64,000 nucleotides of DNA from Anthostomella pinea (taxonomy: Eukaryota > Ascomycota > Sordariomycetes > Xylariales > Xylariaceae): positions 1,426,001 to 1,490,000 of the forward strand of contig CAUWAG010000007.1 of assembly GCA_963556695.1 (NCBI GenBank), written 5' to 3'. The position numbers were made by a program, and so were the translations under genes. This document shows, piece after piece, positions 44,587 through 55,648 of the stretch (the first letter of the stretch is position 1; each line of letters begins with the position of its first letter). The notes under the pieces were generated by a model. The model ran no database searches. It saw only the letters and a list, made by a program, of their open reading frames with translations, and was not told the DNA's origin.

Positions 44587-46240
44587 ATGGTGGTCGGGTA
44601 CCTGAGCCGTCACACAATGTCGGGATTCCACTGGGCGGACACGAGAGGAGCTGACGGTGCGCCCCTGCAAATGACCTTGAGGGGTCGACTGGCTGGTCAC
44701 TTGCCAGCACTGTTGCCCGAACTGCGCCGCGACTTGTCTTTGTCGTTTGATCGACGCTTCGAGTCGCTCACAGAGGTCAAAGGTAATGTCACTCCACCCT
44801 AACAAATGTATCCATATACTCATTGATCGGGCTGACACATGTTCTATTTCTGCATAGGCCTCAGACAAGGCGCACTCTTCCCTACTATTCTCGATGCTGT
44901 TGCCAGGTACAACGCGCTTGCGCTCTTTGGAGAGGAGTTCTGTAGGAAACACCTGCCCGGCCTCGTTTTTCTCTATGAGGAGGTTGAAAGTTAAGCTGCT
45001 GACAGGCCGTCTTTATGATGTACCGGAAGATCCCGGGCTGGTGCGGTATGGAGTGCACATGATCGAGCACACATTGCTGATTGCTGAAGTCCTCCGCATG
45101 CTTCCTGCCTTTAGCCGCGAGTAAGTGAACCCCACGTGTGCTGTCAAGCCGTCAGGCATATCTGAGCCCAATGTTTCCATACTGACAGCAGAAGCCTAAT
45201 TGGGAAATTCATGTCCGCACGCCTCAATTCTGGTACTGTCATGACTGAGGCCCTGCTCCAAATTGTGACTAAGCGGTTCGAGGAGCGCGAGCTTCATAGA
45301 GCCGGCCAGGATACCCCGGAACACCATGATTGCATTCAGTGGATCATGGATCATTCGCCCCGTCACAAGCCTTGGACCGCTATGCGTGTCGTGCACGAGC
45401 TCATTGCCGTGTGGTTTGGCTCAGTGCACATCGCGTCAACGACTGCCTGCGCAGCCCTTTTCGATCTTTGCGACCACCCCGAGTACGTGCCCGTTCTGCG
45501 GCAGGAGATAGAAACGACCGGATGGAAGGCGTTCGATAAGGCAGGGGGACAGATCTTCCCGCTGATGGACAGTTTCCTTGAAGGAGTCGGCAAGGCTGAA
45601 TCCTATAGAATCAGTCAGCACGCAAGGTCTTGAAGCCGTTTCAGTTTTCGGACGGGACCGAGGCGCGAGCAGGGCAATGGATTTGCTCTGCGCCCAAAGC
45701 CATGAACCGCAACCCGGACACCTGGGCCAAAGCAAACGAGTTCTACGGCTTTCGGTTCGCCAAACCAGAGATTCTGGAACAAGCTTTGAGCAGCCATGAG
45801 ACATTGGTTTCGCCATCATCTCATGAGGAGAAGTTTTAGATTCCCGAAGAAGGCAAGTCGACCGCGTATACAGACCTCACCGACTGGCAGCAGTGGGGTA
45901 CTGGAAAGGCATCATGGTGAGTCTATCCTCAACAAGCCCATCCCTGACATGCTACAGCACAAGTAAGGCTCCATGTGTTGCTAACTTGCGTGGCATGATC
46001 AGCACTGGAAGATGGTATACGTCGACGGCCATCAAAGTGATGATGGGCCTCCTCATCACCAAGTACGATATTCATCTCGTGGACCCCAAAGCGCAGCGGT
46101 TCTTTTCTTGGCGTACCTTCATTTACCCGTATGTGACCACGAAGGTCACCATGACACCACGGTTGGGCGCAGAGTGCTACGGGATAGTGTTGGGCCCCGG
46201 ACAGATAGCGCGTCTAGGTCAATCCGCCTTGAGAACATAG
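44587..46240 (+). pseudogene. Cytochrome P450 pseudogene, N-terminally truncated
   Basis: Five exon pieces can be joined through canonical introns 44783-44857, 44942-45005, 45121-45191 and 45917-46004. They give 'MTLRGRLAGHLPALLPEL', the FGEEFC helix, the I-helix-side region 'HDCIQWIMDHSPRHKPWT', then 'DLCDHPEYVPVLRQEI' with 'LMDSF', the K-helix equivalent and 'LKPFQFSDGTEARAGQWI'. The last intron splits the heme-cysteine codon, and splicing restores 'WGTGKASCTGR', a valid FxxGxxxCxGR-type motif with Trp first. Two frameshifts (near 45576 and 45625) and one TAG (45837-45839) break the frame. About 100 N-terminal residues, including the membrane anchor, are missing at the RIP-like block. The family resembles fungal microsomal P450s of terpenoid or polyketide pathways; subfamily not determined. 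Confidence 0.78.
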
Positions 46241-46559
46241 ACTTGGGATCTGAAAGCTGGAAACTCAGTTTATCACCCTCGTGACAGATCTGCCGAGGAG
46301 CAAGTGCGCCGGGATACGGAATAGAGTGGGTTAGCCTTAGGGAGATAGAATCTGTGTTCGAGCACAATACCAAGTTAGCTCTCGAGAGACGAATGGAGCA
46401 TCGGGGCCGAAGCGTCAAAATTTTTGTATGAGCAACGACAAGCTCGCGAACTTAAGTGCTTCCACGGCTGTGTTTGGATTGGGTGCGACTCCGACGAGGT
46501 GCCCAGAACTGATAACTTGACCGTAGTCTCCTTTGAGCCCATGCCTCAGATAAGCACAC
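46241..46559. other. Short intergenic gap
   Basis: 3' flanks of the P450 relic and of PEX11. Nothing recognisable. Confidence 0.5.
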
Positions 46560-48007
46560 TTATTTACCACCAGCAACCTCCCGGCCACATCTGTCCCAAA
46601 CCTCCTTACCAGTCAATATGGTCGTAACGAACATAGCCAAGCCCACCGTGCCGGCGTCCGCCTTGACCCAACCGACCACACTGCCCGGCAAGGTGATATC
46701 CAGAGCATTCGCCACAACGCCAAGCCCAAGCCCGCGGATCTTCGACCGGATCTCCCGCCTCCACGCGACGCGTCCTTGCTTCCGGTCCCTGACGATACCG
46801 CGCAGACGCTCCTGTTCCCTCCTTAGCTCCCACCTCTCATTCTCATTCCCGTCGTCATCCTTGAACACCGGCTTCTCGGTTGCGGTCGCGGTGCCCGTAG
46901 TACCAGTGGCTTCCTGCTGCTTGTCGCTAGAATAGCCCTGCCCGGTGGGCGGCACAGGCGTGTACGCCAGCACCTTCAGCATCTTCAAGAGGCCCGAGAA
47001 CACGCCGCACACGAGGGCGAACAGCCAGAAGCGCTGGGCCTCGATGGTGAGGTAGCGGTGCCACTCCGGCGTCCACACGGCGAAACCCTCAACGCCCAGG
47101 GCCTCGATCATTGTTGACGCTTCTAGCAGCAGGTACATGGCATTAAAAGTGCGCCCGAAGACGTCGAGCCAGGCCTCGGTCTGCACCCATCGCGGCTGAG
47201 GTGGTACTGCCTTGGTGCCCGGCGGCGGTGGTGGCGATAGGCTGACGTAGAGCTTGTGGGCTGCGTGAAAGGACTCTAGGCAGCGGAAGAGGCGGAAGAA
47301 TCTGCGGGCTAGGGCTAGACGTTGGCGCAGGGCGAGTAGGATGGTGTGGGTTGCCGCTAGCGAGGGTGGTCCTTGCGTTGTGAAGCTCAACAGATAGATC
47401 AGTACCTCGAAGGGGAGGGCGAAGGAGGAGAGAATCTGGGTGATGGCTTGGAAGAGTCGGAAGGTCCGCTCGAGCCCGACTGGGGAAGGTGTTAGTATTC
47501 TAGCTCTGTGCATACATGAGGTTACGCGTGTGGGGAAGAGGAAACGCAATGCATGTGCTGTACTGTGAGTTCGACCGCTTGGCTACTGCTCTGACATAGC
47601 CTGCCATGTGGAAAAATGCCGTGGCCTTGACACTGGCACGACTCTGGGGGCAGTGTCTCTTCCGCGCATTCAAAGGCTTAGGAATGAGCCAAATAACTCT
47701 GGATTTTTTGGTGCTCTTCATGACTGCCGAATGAATACTCAACTCTTCGGCGGTCTAGCGTTTGATCCGCACTCAAGCACAATGTATTCAATCGTTCTTT
47801 CCAAGCGAGTAGACAAAATCTCGGACTGGTTTGGATGCAATTACCATAAGGAGAAAACATCACCGTCCCAATTGGAAGCCATATATGATTGCTTTGCGCC
47901 CCATAACATGAAGCGGATGCCCATAGGTTAAAAGTGCGGACGCAAAATAGAAAAGGCTTACCTGAATCAGTCATGAACCTGATGAACTGCTCAAGCGTGT
48001 GAGACAT
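46560..48007 (-). CDS. PEX11: Peroxisomal membrane proliferation factor PEX11
   Basis: Two exons on the minus strand, 48007-47962 and 47479-46560, encode 321 residues. Exon 1 holds 'MSHTLEQFIRFMTDS'. The junction gives 'DSVGLERTFRLFQAITQIL', the amphipathic helix region at the start of PEX11 proteins. Further family features are 'RLALARRFFRLFRCLESF' and membrane-associated helices near 'FWLFALVCGVFSGLLKML' and at the C-terminus ('VVGWVKADAGTVGLAMF'). A charged loop rich in Glu, Lys and Arg separates them. PEX11 tubulates the peroxisome membrane before fission. The intron is 482 nt (GTAAGC, ACTAAC branch, CCAG), several times longer than any other in this window. The fungal subtype (PEX11 or PEX11B/C) is not resolved. 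Confidence 0.85.
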
Positions 48008-48640
48008 GTTGCCGTGATGTGCGCGTGGTTGTGCGTTATGTAAGCACCCGCCTATCGCTGCGGTTCAATTGGAGAAAATCTCAGAAGGCCGTGACGCACG
48101 AGCCAACGATGAAGAAACCTTAATGTGCGGTGACAGTACCTTAAGAAAAAACAAATGAGGGCGGCCACATTTGACAGCGCAATCCACGTTCTCCGGGACA
48201 GCTGTTGTGCTCGGTGATTGAATGGTCATGGGTCGTGGTGAAAGCTGACTGGTAGAGATTGAGCCTCTGGGCCTGAAGTCAAGATCGGCATGCGCCGCCT
48301 TCGGTGCCCGAGTTGGGTCCCAATGGAACTCCTCAAGGTAACATTTCTGTGGGTCGCCCTGGAAAAAGGGGCACCCGCAAAACAACCAACACTCTGTTTC
48401 GAACCACCTGTTGGATGGTGGGTTGAAGAAAGGTCCGAGTATTCCTGGAAGTTTGGTTGGCTGGGTTGAACTCATGTTGGTTGAACCTGGTCTGGCCTAT
48501 CTCTGTGGCGCAGCATGCATGTTATGTTGGTGACGACATTGGCGTTTCTCGCGCCCACGATGACCACTTCCGTGTTGTCTTTCCAATGGCATTGTTCCTG
48601 TCTTTTAAATGGAATCTTAAGCTAACAACCCAGCTGCACA
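48008..48640. other. Divergent promoter region
   Basis: Region between PEX11 (leftward) and the repeat-containing unknown gene (rightward). No gene is supported; the minus-strand ORF at 48065-48475 shows no features. Confidence 0.45.
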
Positions 48641-49875
48641 ATGGAAGACATCTGCGGACCGAAGCTCGGTAAAGACGCGCAGGCCGGACAGGCGCCCGAG
48701 GTCGTGAGGCAAGACCCAGCCGAACTGGCTTCCGAAGCTGTGAGAATGGACTCGGATATCCGAGCCCAACAAGCTCCCGAAGTGGTGAGGATGGACTCGG
48801 AAAGACGGGCACGGCAGGCGCCCGGGGTTGTTGCCATGGACCCGGATGTCCGAGCAGAGATGGCACCAGAGGTTATAGGGACAGCCTACGGAAAGCAAGC
48901 ACAACAGCCGCCACTGAACCCAACAACAAACTCACCATTCACCCTCCCAATATCCGCTTGGGGCCTGCAATCCAATCTCCCCGTCCACTCCATCAAACAC
49001 CCCGCGGCAATCCCCCAGATCAGACCCGAGGCAACAGCGCCCTTCCTCGCAGCCACAGCCCCGTCGCTCCAAGCCCACGGCATCCAATCCGACGTCTGGC
49101 TCTCCTTCCTCTCGACCATGTCCGCCTGCGTCACAACAGCCAAGGTCTCAAACCACAAGGCTAACATGGCCAAAGACCTCGGCAAGGGCGCCTTCAAGTT
49201 CGCCCGCGCGGCGAGCGGCAGGATTAGGGACGCCGGGAAGAGGGGCGACCTGGCGCGCGCCGGCTGGGCCGTCGTCGGCGCCGCGGTGAGCATCCCGGTC
49301 GTCACCTCCCTCAATCTCGTCGGCGCGGGCGTGGCGTTGCCATTCGTGGCGCTCGGGGCCATAGGTCGGAAGCCGCAGACGCCGCTGGAGCGGGCGGCAG
49401 CGTGTCATTGCTTTTAAAATCTTTCATTACCCCCTTATGGCTATGTCTTGAGAGCGCGAATCTCCTCTTCTAGCCCGTCTCAGGAGCCCTCGCTCCCTAG
49501 ATACGCTGCTCGGCTCCTTGCTTCTCGTTACAACATCTGGAAGGAGTAAATTAGTAATCTGCTAACTCTCGTTTGCTACTAGATGCCGCGGCGGCGAACG
49601 AGGAGTGGCTGCACCCCCTGGGGCTGCACGCGCAGCTACAGCACTCGGCGCAGCTGTGCGGGGCGCTGGGGCTGCTGGCGGCGGCGCTGGATGATCTGAC
49701 GACGGAGGCGCAGGGACCGGAGGAGAGGGGGCGCATTGTGAGGGCCCAGCTGGAGGTGCTGGGGGAGTATACGAGTCGGATAGTTGTGGTTGATGAGACT
49801 ACTCCCCTGCTTGAGTTGGGGACGGATACGCTTTGGTTGGTTGTTGCGAGGATGGATGGCACTGATATTGCTTAG
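48641..49875 (+). CDS. Unknown protein with N-terminal 15-residue repeats
   Basis: Exon 1 starts at 48641 and exon 2 runs 49583-49875. The acceptor (CTACTAG with a GCTAAC branch) is good. The donor is uncertain: either after 49403 (351 residues) or after 49364 (338 residues); both keep the frame but are weak. Residues about 15-85 form imperfect repeats of 14-15 residues built on 'QAPEVVRMDSERRAR'. The middle has a Gly/Ala-rich hydrophobic segment ('AGWAVVGAAVSIPVVTSLNL') near 'ALPFVALGAIG'. The C-terminal exon is alpha-helical ('EEWLHPLGLHAQLQHSAQLC') and ends with 'TDTLWLVVARMDGTDIA'. I do not recognise the family and assign no function. Confidence 0.62.
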
Positions 49876-50970
49876 TCTGCCCCTGTGGTTTTTACTATTT
49901 GGGTTTACGCATCTGAATCGATACATCTGAGTGAGCAACTATCATGTCTAGCAAGATGGGTGGGTGGGAAACGGACTTGATAGAAACGGGATTTCACAGC
50001 ATCACGGGCAAGGGCCGTGAGGCACACCCTGGCAGGCAGGCCCACGATTGCGTATATCCGAGGGAGCGGTCTAGGTTCTCATTCACCACGGCATCACAAT
50101 CACAAAGCCACCAGAGCCCAATACCAAGAAGCATGAATGAGCCAGCCTATTATCATTCAATTCACCACAGAGAAACTACCGACCCGCCGACCCATAGGAC
50201 AGACAGCCCCCAGTCCCAGTCCACGATCCCAAGGCATCCAAATCCATGCTATCGAAAGTCCTCCATACAGTCAGTCTTTCCTCTCCCTTCATACTCCAAA
50301 GGAGGCAACTTAAAACCCATCAAGAACCCACAAAAGCAGCCACCCTCCTCTATCACATCTTCGTCGCGCCGCGCAACGCCCCATTGCTGCCATCACCGTT
50401 GATGCTGCCAGGTGGAGGAACATGTGACGAAGGCGCAGGAGAGCCCCAGACGTTCGAGGGCGCGCCGTCCAGAGTGTCCCTTCGGGGCCCGCTGCTGGAG
50501 ACTGGGGGCAGCTGGGGTGTCTGGCCCATCTGGCTCTGGCGGTAGGCTTCTCCTGAGTTGGGCATGTTTTCGGCAGTAGACTTCGTGATGGTCTCCTTTG
50601 TGGAGGTGTTGGTCGTGGTCCCGGCCGTTGTTGCGGTCGAGGCTGTGACAAGTATGTAACTTTGGGATGGCGATGTGATATGTTTTCTCGGTGTCGAGTA
50701 GATCAGTTGGTGCTCTGTATAGGTCGAAGGTCAAGACTTTGAGCGTCAGGCCTAGACAAGGATTTATAGACACTCTATCAGACTGGCATTGGTGTACTGA
50801 ATACATGGATATTGTGTGACAGGTTTCTAGGTCAGCTGCTGAACGTTTAAAAGCATTGATTGATGAAAATGTACATAGTGACGGTTGGTGTTGGCAAAGT
50901 GTTCAAGGTGTTTCCCATTTTTGGCCACATGATCGTGCCAGCCAGCCTTCCCATTGGTGACTCCTCACGT
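49876..50970. other. Intergenic, between convergent genes
   Basis: Small ORFs on both strands (for example 49944-50402 and 50393-50806) have biased composition and no motif. The 3' end of the complex I gene begins at 50971. Confidence 0.4.
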
Positions 50971-52608
50971 CTATTGTCCAGGTGCAATCAGCTTACCCTC
51001 TGCTCGCGCAGTAGGATGCCATCCACCGGCAAAAGCTTGGGCACCATTCTCACTGGCGTACTTCTGCAACCTTGCTTCTAGCTCAGGTCTGAAATGACGG
51101 ATGAGACCCTGTATGGGCCAGGCGAACGCCTCTCCAAGAGCTGTCATTGTGTTAGTCACGTAATTGCAAATGGCTTTCTGGACAATGACTTACCGCAAAT
51201 CGTGTGGCCCTCGACTTGTTTCGTGAGCTCTTGCAGCATGTCGATCTCCCTCTCGCGACCCATACCCTTCTCGAACCGGCCCATGATCTGCTCAGTCCAC
51301 TTGCTACCCTCTCGGCAGGGTGTACATTGTCCGCACGATTCATGGCGATAGAAATGGGATAATCTCGAGATGGCCCGAACAACGTCAGCGCTCTTGTCCA
51401 TCACAATAACAGCCGCAGTACCAAGACCAGATGCGCTGTCCTTCAGCGCATCAAAGTCCATCAGTTGATCGTCGCAGATGCTCTTGGGCAGGATAGGTGT
51501 AGACGATCCACCGGGAATGACGGCAAGCAGGTTATCCCATCCACCCTTGACGCCACCACAGTGCTTGTCAATAAGCTCCCGCAGAGGAATGCTCATTTCC
51601 TCCTCGACTGTGGCTGGGTTGTTGACGTTGCCAGAGATACAGAACAGCTTCGTGCCCTGGTTCCGCTCTCGGCCGAAACCGGCGAACCAGCTGCCACCTC
51701 TTCTGCAAATTGTAGGTGCCACAGCAATAGTCTCGACATTGGCGACAGTTGATGGGCAGCCGAATACGCCGACTGCGGCGGGGAACGGAGGCTTCAGTCT
51801 GGGCTTGCCAGGCTTGCCCTCTAGTGACTCGATCAAAGACGTCTCCTCGCCACAAACGTAAGCACCAGCGCCACGGTGTAGGTAGATATCGAAGTCATAG
51901 CCGGAACCGCAAGCGTTCTTTCCGATCAGACCATCAGCGTAGGCCTCATTTATGGCGTTTTGTAAGACGGCGGCTTCGTGAATAAACTCGCCGCGGATGT
52001 AGATATAGGCCGCAGTAGCGTTCATGGCTCGGCCGGCAACCAGACATCCTTCCAGCAGCTTATGGGGGTCCTTTCGCATGATTTCTCGGTCCTTGCATGT
52101 TCCGGGCTCGCCTTCATCCGCATTGACGACAAGGTATCTCGGCTTCGTGTCCTTATCCCAGTCTTTGGTGTTCATGAACGACTAATATCAAGCACGCATC
52201 AGTAGAGCGCCCCCATTAGAGAATATCACTAGCAAATTGCCATACCCATTTCAGGCCAGAAGGGAAACCAGCTCCTCCTCTGCCTCGCAGACCCGAGGCC
52301 TTGACCTCGCTGATGATCCAGTCGTGGCCCTTCAATATGATCTCCTTCGTCTTGTGCCAGTCTCCCATCTTCTTGGCAGACTTCAGGTCTGGCGGGAATC
52401 GGCCGTAGAGGTTCTGGAATATGCGATCCTGGTCCCTGAGACCGCCATAGGTGCGCTTGGGTGCTCCCTCCTGGACTGTCGCGAAGTTTCGGGATCGCTG
52501 CTGGGACGAGGTCGAGGAGGTCTGCGGTAACCTGGCGGCGGCGGGTAGAGCGACGCGCGACAGGGCCTTCGCAGAGGCTGCAGACGGCGTCGTGGTCCTG
52601 GACAGCAT
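50971..52608 (-). CDS. NDUFV1: NADH:ubiquinone oxidoreductase 51-kDa (flavoprotein 1) subunit
   Basis: Three exons on the minus strand, 52608-52246, 52181-51194 and 51140-50971, encode 506 residues (fungal nuo-51). The introns are 64 and 53 nt. The first 45 or so residues are a Ser/Ala/Arg-rich mitochondrial targeting sequence. Then come the NADH site ('[15 protein letters not shown]'), the FMN region ('[20 protein letters not shown]') and the N3 iron-sulphur cluster motif '[11 protein letters not shown]'. The fourth cysteine ('[14 protein letters not shown]') is formed across the second intron junction. This subunit accepts electrons from NADH at the tip of the matrix arm of complex I. Every known ligand is present and the length is normal. 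Confidence 0.96.
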
Positions 52609-53089
52609 CTTGAAGGTGGCGATTGCGCTCAATCGAGCTGAGGGAGTGGAGAGTCCAGAGGGCAACGGCGGTTGGGAAGGATTTGTACTCTAGGTATATG
52701 TAGGCTTTTGGCCGTGTTGTTGAATGATGAGGCACTTGAATCAAATGGTCCGAAATGACCGGGTCATCATTGGTCAGAGGAAGTTTCAAGTGGGCACCCG
52801 TGGCAAGAGAAGCTTGGACCATGTTGGCTATGGTAATGACCTCGTGCATGCGCATCATTTCAGCTTGGATCAGTGCATATCCTCTTTAGATGCATCTCGA
52901 CTGCGATCTTCTGGAACCCAGCAAGGGAGAGCTGCCATAATCCAAAACTCAACTCGCATTCTCACGACAACCACGAACATTGCAAATAAGGAATAGGTCG
53001 CAGCTATGGGCTCCGTCGCCTGCCAAGGTCTCCAAACCCGCACACCCTGATCCGATCGGGATAACGACGAACCCATTCATTACCCGACA
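52609..53089. other. Divergent promoter region of complex I and dynactin genes
   Basis: About 480 bp serve both the leftward 51-kDa subunit gene and the rightward dynactin p27 gene. I see no gene inside. Confidence 0.5.
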
Positions 53090-53792
53090 ATGTCGTCCTC
53101 CAACAAACGCCAGTCCGTCCTCCCACGGATGCCCGCCGGCCCCAAGGCGCCCGTCAACTTCTCCTCATCGATCACGATTGCCGACTCGGCGCTGCTGGCT
53201 GGTAAGCACACCATCAACATCGGCTCGGAATCTGTCGTACACCCGCGCGCGCGACTCGACTCGGCGCTCGGCCGCATCACCATTGGCCGACGGTGCGTCG
53301 TGCACGAGCGGACGAGTCTCGGCGCTGCGCCCGCTTCCGCGCCCGCTTCAGATCCCACGATACTGAATACCCAAGGTGGCGTGACGATTGGCGACTACGC
53401 GACTCTGGAGGTAGGGGCTGTTGTCGAGGCGGGCGGGACTGTCGTTGGAGAGGGCTGTGTGGTGGGCATTGGGTGCCGGATCGGGAGCGGCGCAAAGCTG
53501 GGGAAGGTAAGTTCCTAATCTATTCGTACCATACTTATCCACACCTGGAGACGAACGAGGAAAGAGGCTGGCTGCAGGAGCTTACAATCGGCCACATTGA
53601 CAGCACTGCACACTGACGCCCCTGAGCGAAATACAACCCGGAGAGGAGGTGCCGGACTTCACTGTCGTCTATTCTAACGGTACGAGGCGACTCGACCGGC
53701 GCGGAATCACAGAGTTGAAACATAAGGCGCAGGCGCGCCAGATAGAAGTCTTGAAGAGGTTGATACCCAGTAATCCGACCAAGTTTCAATGA
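53090..53792 (+). CDS. DCTN6: Dynactin subunit 6 (p27)
   Basis: Two exons, 53090-53506 and 53604-53792, encode 201 residues. The 97-nt intron starts GTAAGT and ends CAG; it joins 'GSGAKLGK' to 'HCTLTPLSEIQPGEEVPDFT'. The core is a left-handed beta-helix made of hexapeptide-type turns ('ITIADSALLAGKHTINIG', 'GVTIGDYATLEVGAVVEAGG', 'VGEGCVVGIGCRIGSG'). It is followed by the family's C-terminal strand and helix ('VVYSNGTRR', 'ARQIEVLKRLIPSNP'). p27 sits with p25 at the pointed end of the dynactin filament and helps dynein bind endosomal cargo. A Ser/Ala/Pro insertion near residue 85 is a small peculiarity. Confidence 0.9.
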
Positions 53793-53878
53793 TACCCCAT
53801 GTGTTTACCAGTCCAAAGTGTTCGACAAGGCTTTCTCGGGTTGATGAACCTTGAACATGTTTATATGCTTACGAAAGT

Positions 53879-55648
53879 CTATGGTGCGCATTGAGATGGT
53901 GAAGGGGGCTCGTCATCGTCTGAAAAGACCGTTGCTGCCCCCGGCGCCTCGCCGTTGTCTGTCTGCGCTAGCGGCAGCCAGGCGTCGTCCGTAGAGTTCA
54001 TAAGTATCCAGAAAGCCAGAAGTGAGCGCGCCAGGGCACCGCCTATAATCCCGACGCATAGTACAAGGAGAACGATGGGAAAAGTGAGCCATACCCAGCC
54101 TCCGCCACTGATCTCCGTATACTTGGTCCGCGCGATGCCCTCGCGGATCGCCGTCCCGTTCAGTGGCACGTGATCACTCCAACCAGCTGCTTCAGCGTGC
54201 TGGCGGTTGAGGCTCCAATAAGCCTGCGCCGTTTCTGTCAATGTGGCCGACAGGATGTCGACGTATATAAATTGCAACAATAAGTCTCCGTTACTGTTTA
54301 AGGCGAATGGTATAGAAGATGTGAAGACGCCGGCATCGGAGCCCCAGATAGAGCTGATGTTCTGGATCATGGGTTTGGGATCCGCGGCCGTGAGGTCTTC
54401 GTAAGGCTCCATGTCTGCGGAGATCTCGAGGGGTCGGACGAGCGAGTCCATCTTCACATTCACCAGGCTGTCGTAGCCCTCGTATCTGCATTGGACAACC
54501 GTGGGTCGCTGATACCACCAATCCTGCTGCTTGTCATACCTCAAATCCTGGATGGCGAAAAAGTGCGTTGGTATCTCCTCGAGGTCGTCGTGATTCTGGA
54601 CGAGCTGGTGGACGATCCGGAGCGGCTGACTGCGGCCCTGGATGGCGACTAGGGGCTGCATTCCTGGTATGCGGCAATCCACCTCGTACTCGTACAGCGC
54701 CGGCTTCGCAGTCGAAGGCCCGTTCAACGACGTAAACTCGCCCTGCGCATGCGGCGTGTTGCACTTGTTCGTTATCGTCTCGCAGCGGACTTGCACCTCG
54801 GTCCCGTGCACCCGCGCCTCGAGGCTCTCAAACCTGTGGTACGGGGGCAGTGCGTACGACCGGTCGTACATCGGCTTCGCCGCCAGCCTGTACCCGTGCC
54901 AAGAAGCCGCGTTGATGCCGATGCCGTGGGTCTTGGGCTCCGGATACAGAGTATCGCCCAGCTGATTTTGCAGTAAGCCCACGTCCTCCCACCAAGAGAC
55001 GGGCCGGGGGGTCCTCCAGTTCGTCATCATGGCGTGCAGGTGGGCGCTTCGGGTGAGCCACTGCTGCAACTGGACCACGTCGTAGTCGACGAACGGGTCG
55101 TAATCCTGCACTTGGGCTGCGTAGCCGCGCGTCAAGACTGAGTATATGGGCTAGGTCATCTCCAGTGTCGTCTCTTGAGGCCCGAAGAGAGCCAGAGCGG
55201 TGACACTGCACAGCATGCCGGTGAGAGACACGGCCGCAAAAGACCAGCCGGTGATTGTGGGTTTGGCTGCTTTCTCATCAGGTTGCCGTCTCTTGCCCAC
55301 GATTGATCGTGTACACCTGGACAGAATCGGGTAGGTTTTCGACTCGGTCCTGCTTCCGAGGTAGTGCTCAAGCGCATATAGTCCGCCATACACGAACATT
55401 CCGAGAAGAACACTGCCGGTCACGATTAGACCGGTCCGCACATTCTGACCTATTGTCATGTCGGAATTGCGGTGTCTGAATGATGTCCGGAAGTTCGTGT
55501 AGACGCAGTTCTCTTCCTTTGGAAACTGATCCGAGTCGAGGGTTGGTATATCGTTGTATGTGACACCATGGCTGAGCGCGATACTGAGAAAGATGATAGA
55601 AAGTGCGTTGGCGAACAAGGCAAAGGCCAAGTGCGGTCCCGAAGCCAT
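53879..55648 (-). CDS. Membrane protein gene interrupted by one in-frame TAG
   Basis: From the ATG at 55648 the minus-strand frame runs 165 codons, meets TAG at 55151-55153, and continues in the same frame for another 423 codons to 53879. The first part has a signal-anchor helix ('LAFALFANALSIIFLSIAL'), a helix at 'GLIVTGSVLLGMFVYGGLY' and a third ending just before the stop. The second part is a large, probably lumenal or extracellular domain with glycosylation sites and paired cysteines, then a last helix ('WLTFPIVLLVLCVGIIGGAL') and a short cytosolic tail. The two parts read as one 590-codon gene. The stop may be a recent nonsense mutation, a read-through stop, a sequencing error, or removed by a cryptic intron with a poor donor (GTCACC). 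Family not recognised. Confidence 0.6.

Noticed and set aside
45837..45916. P450 lacking its heme cysteine
   Set aside because: At first the motif seemed to be missing; removing the intron 45917-46004 restores the Cys codon, so the motif is intact.
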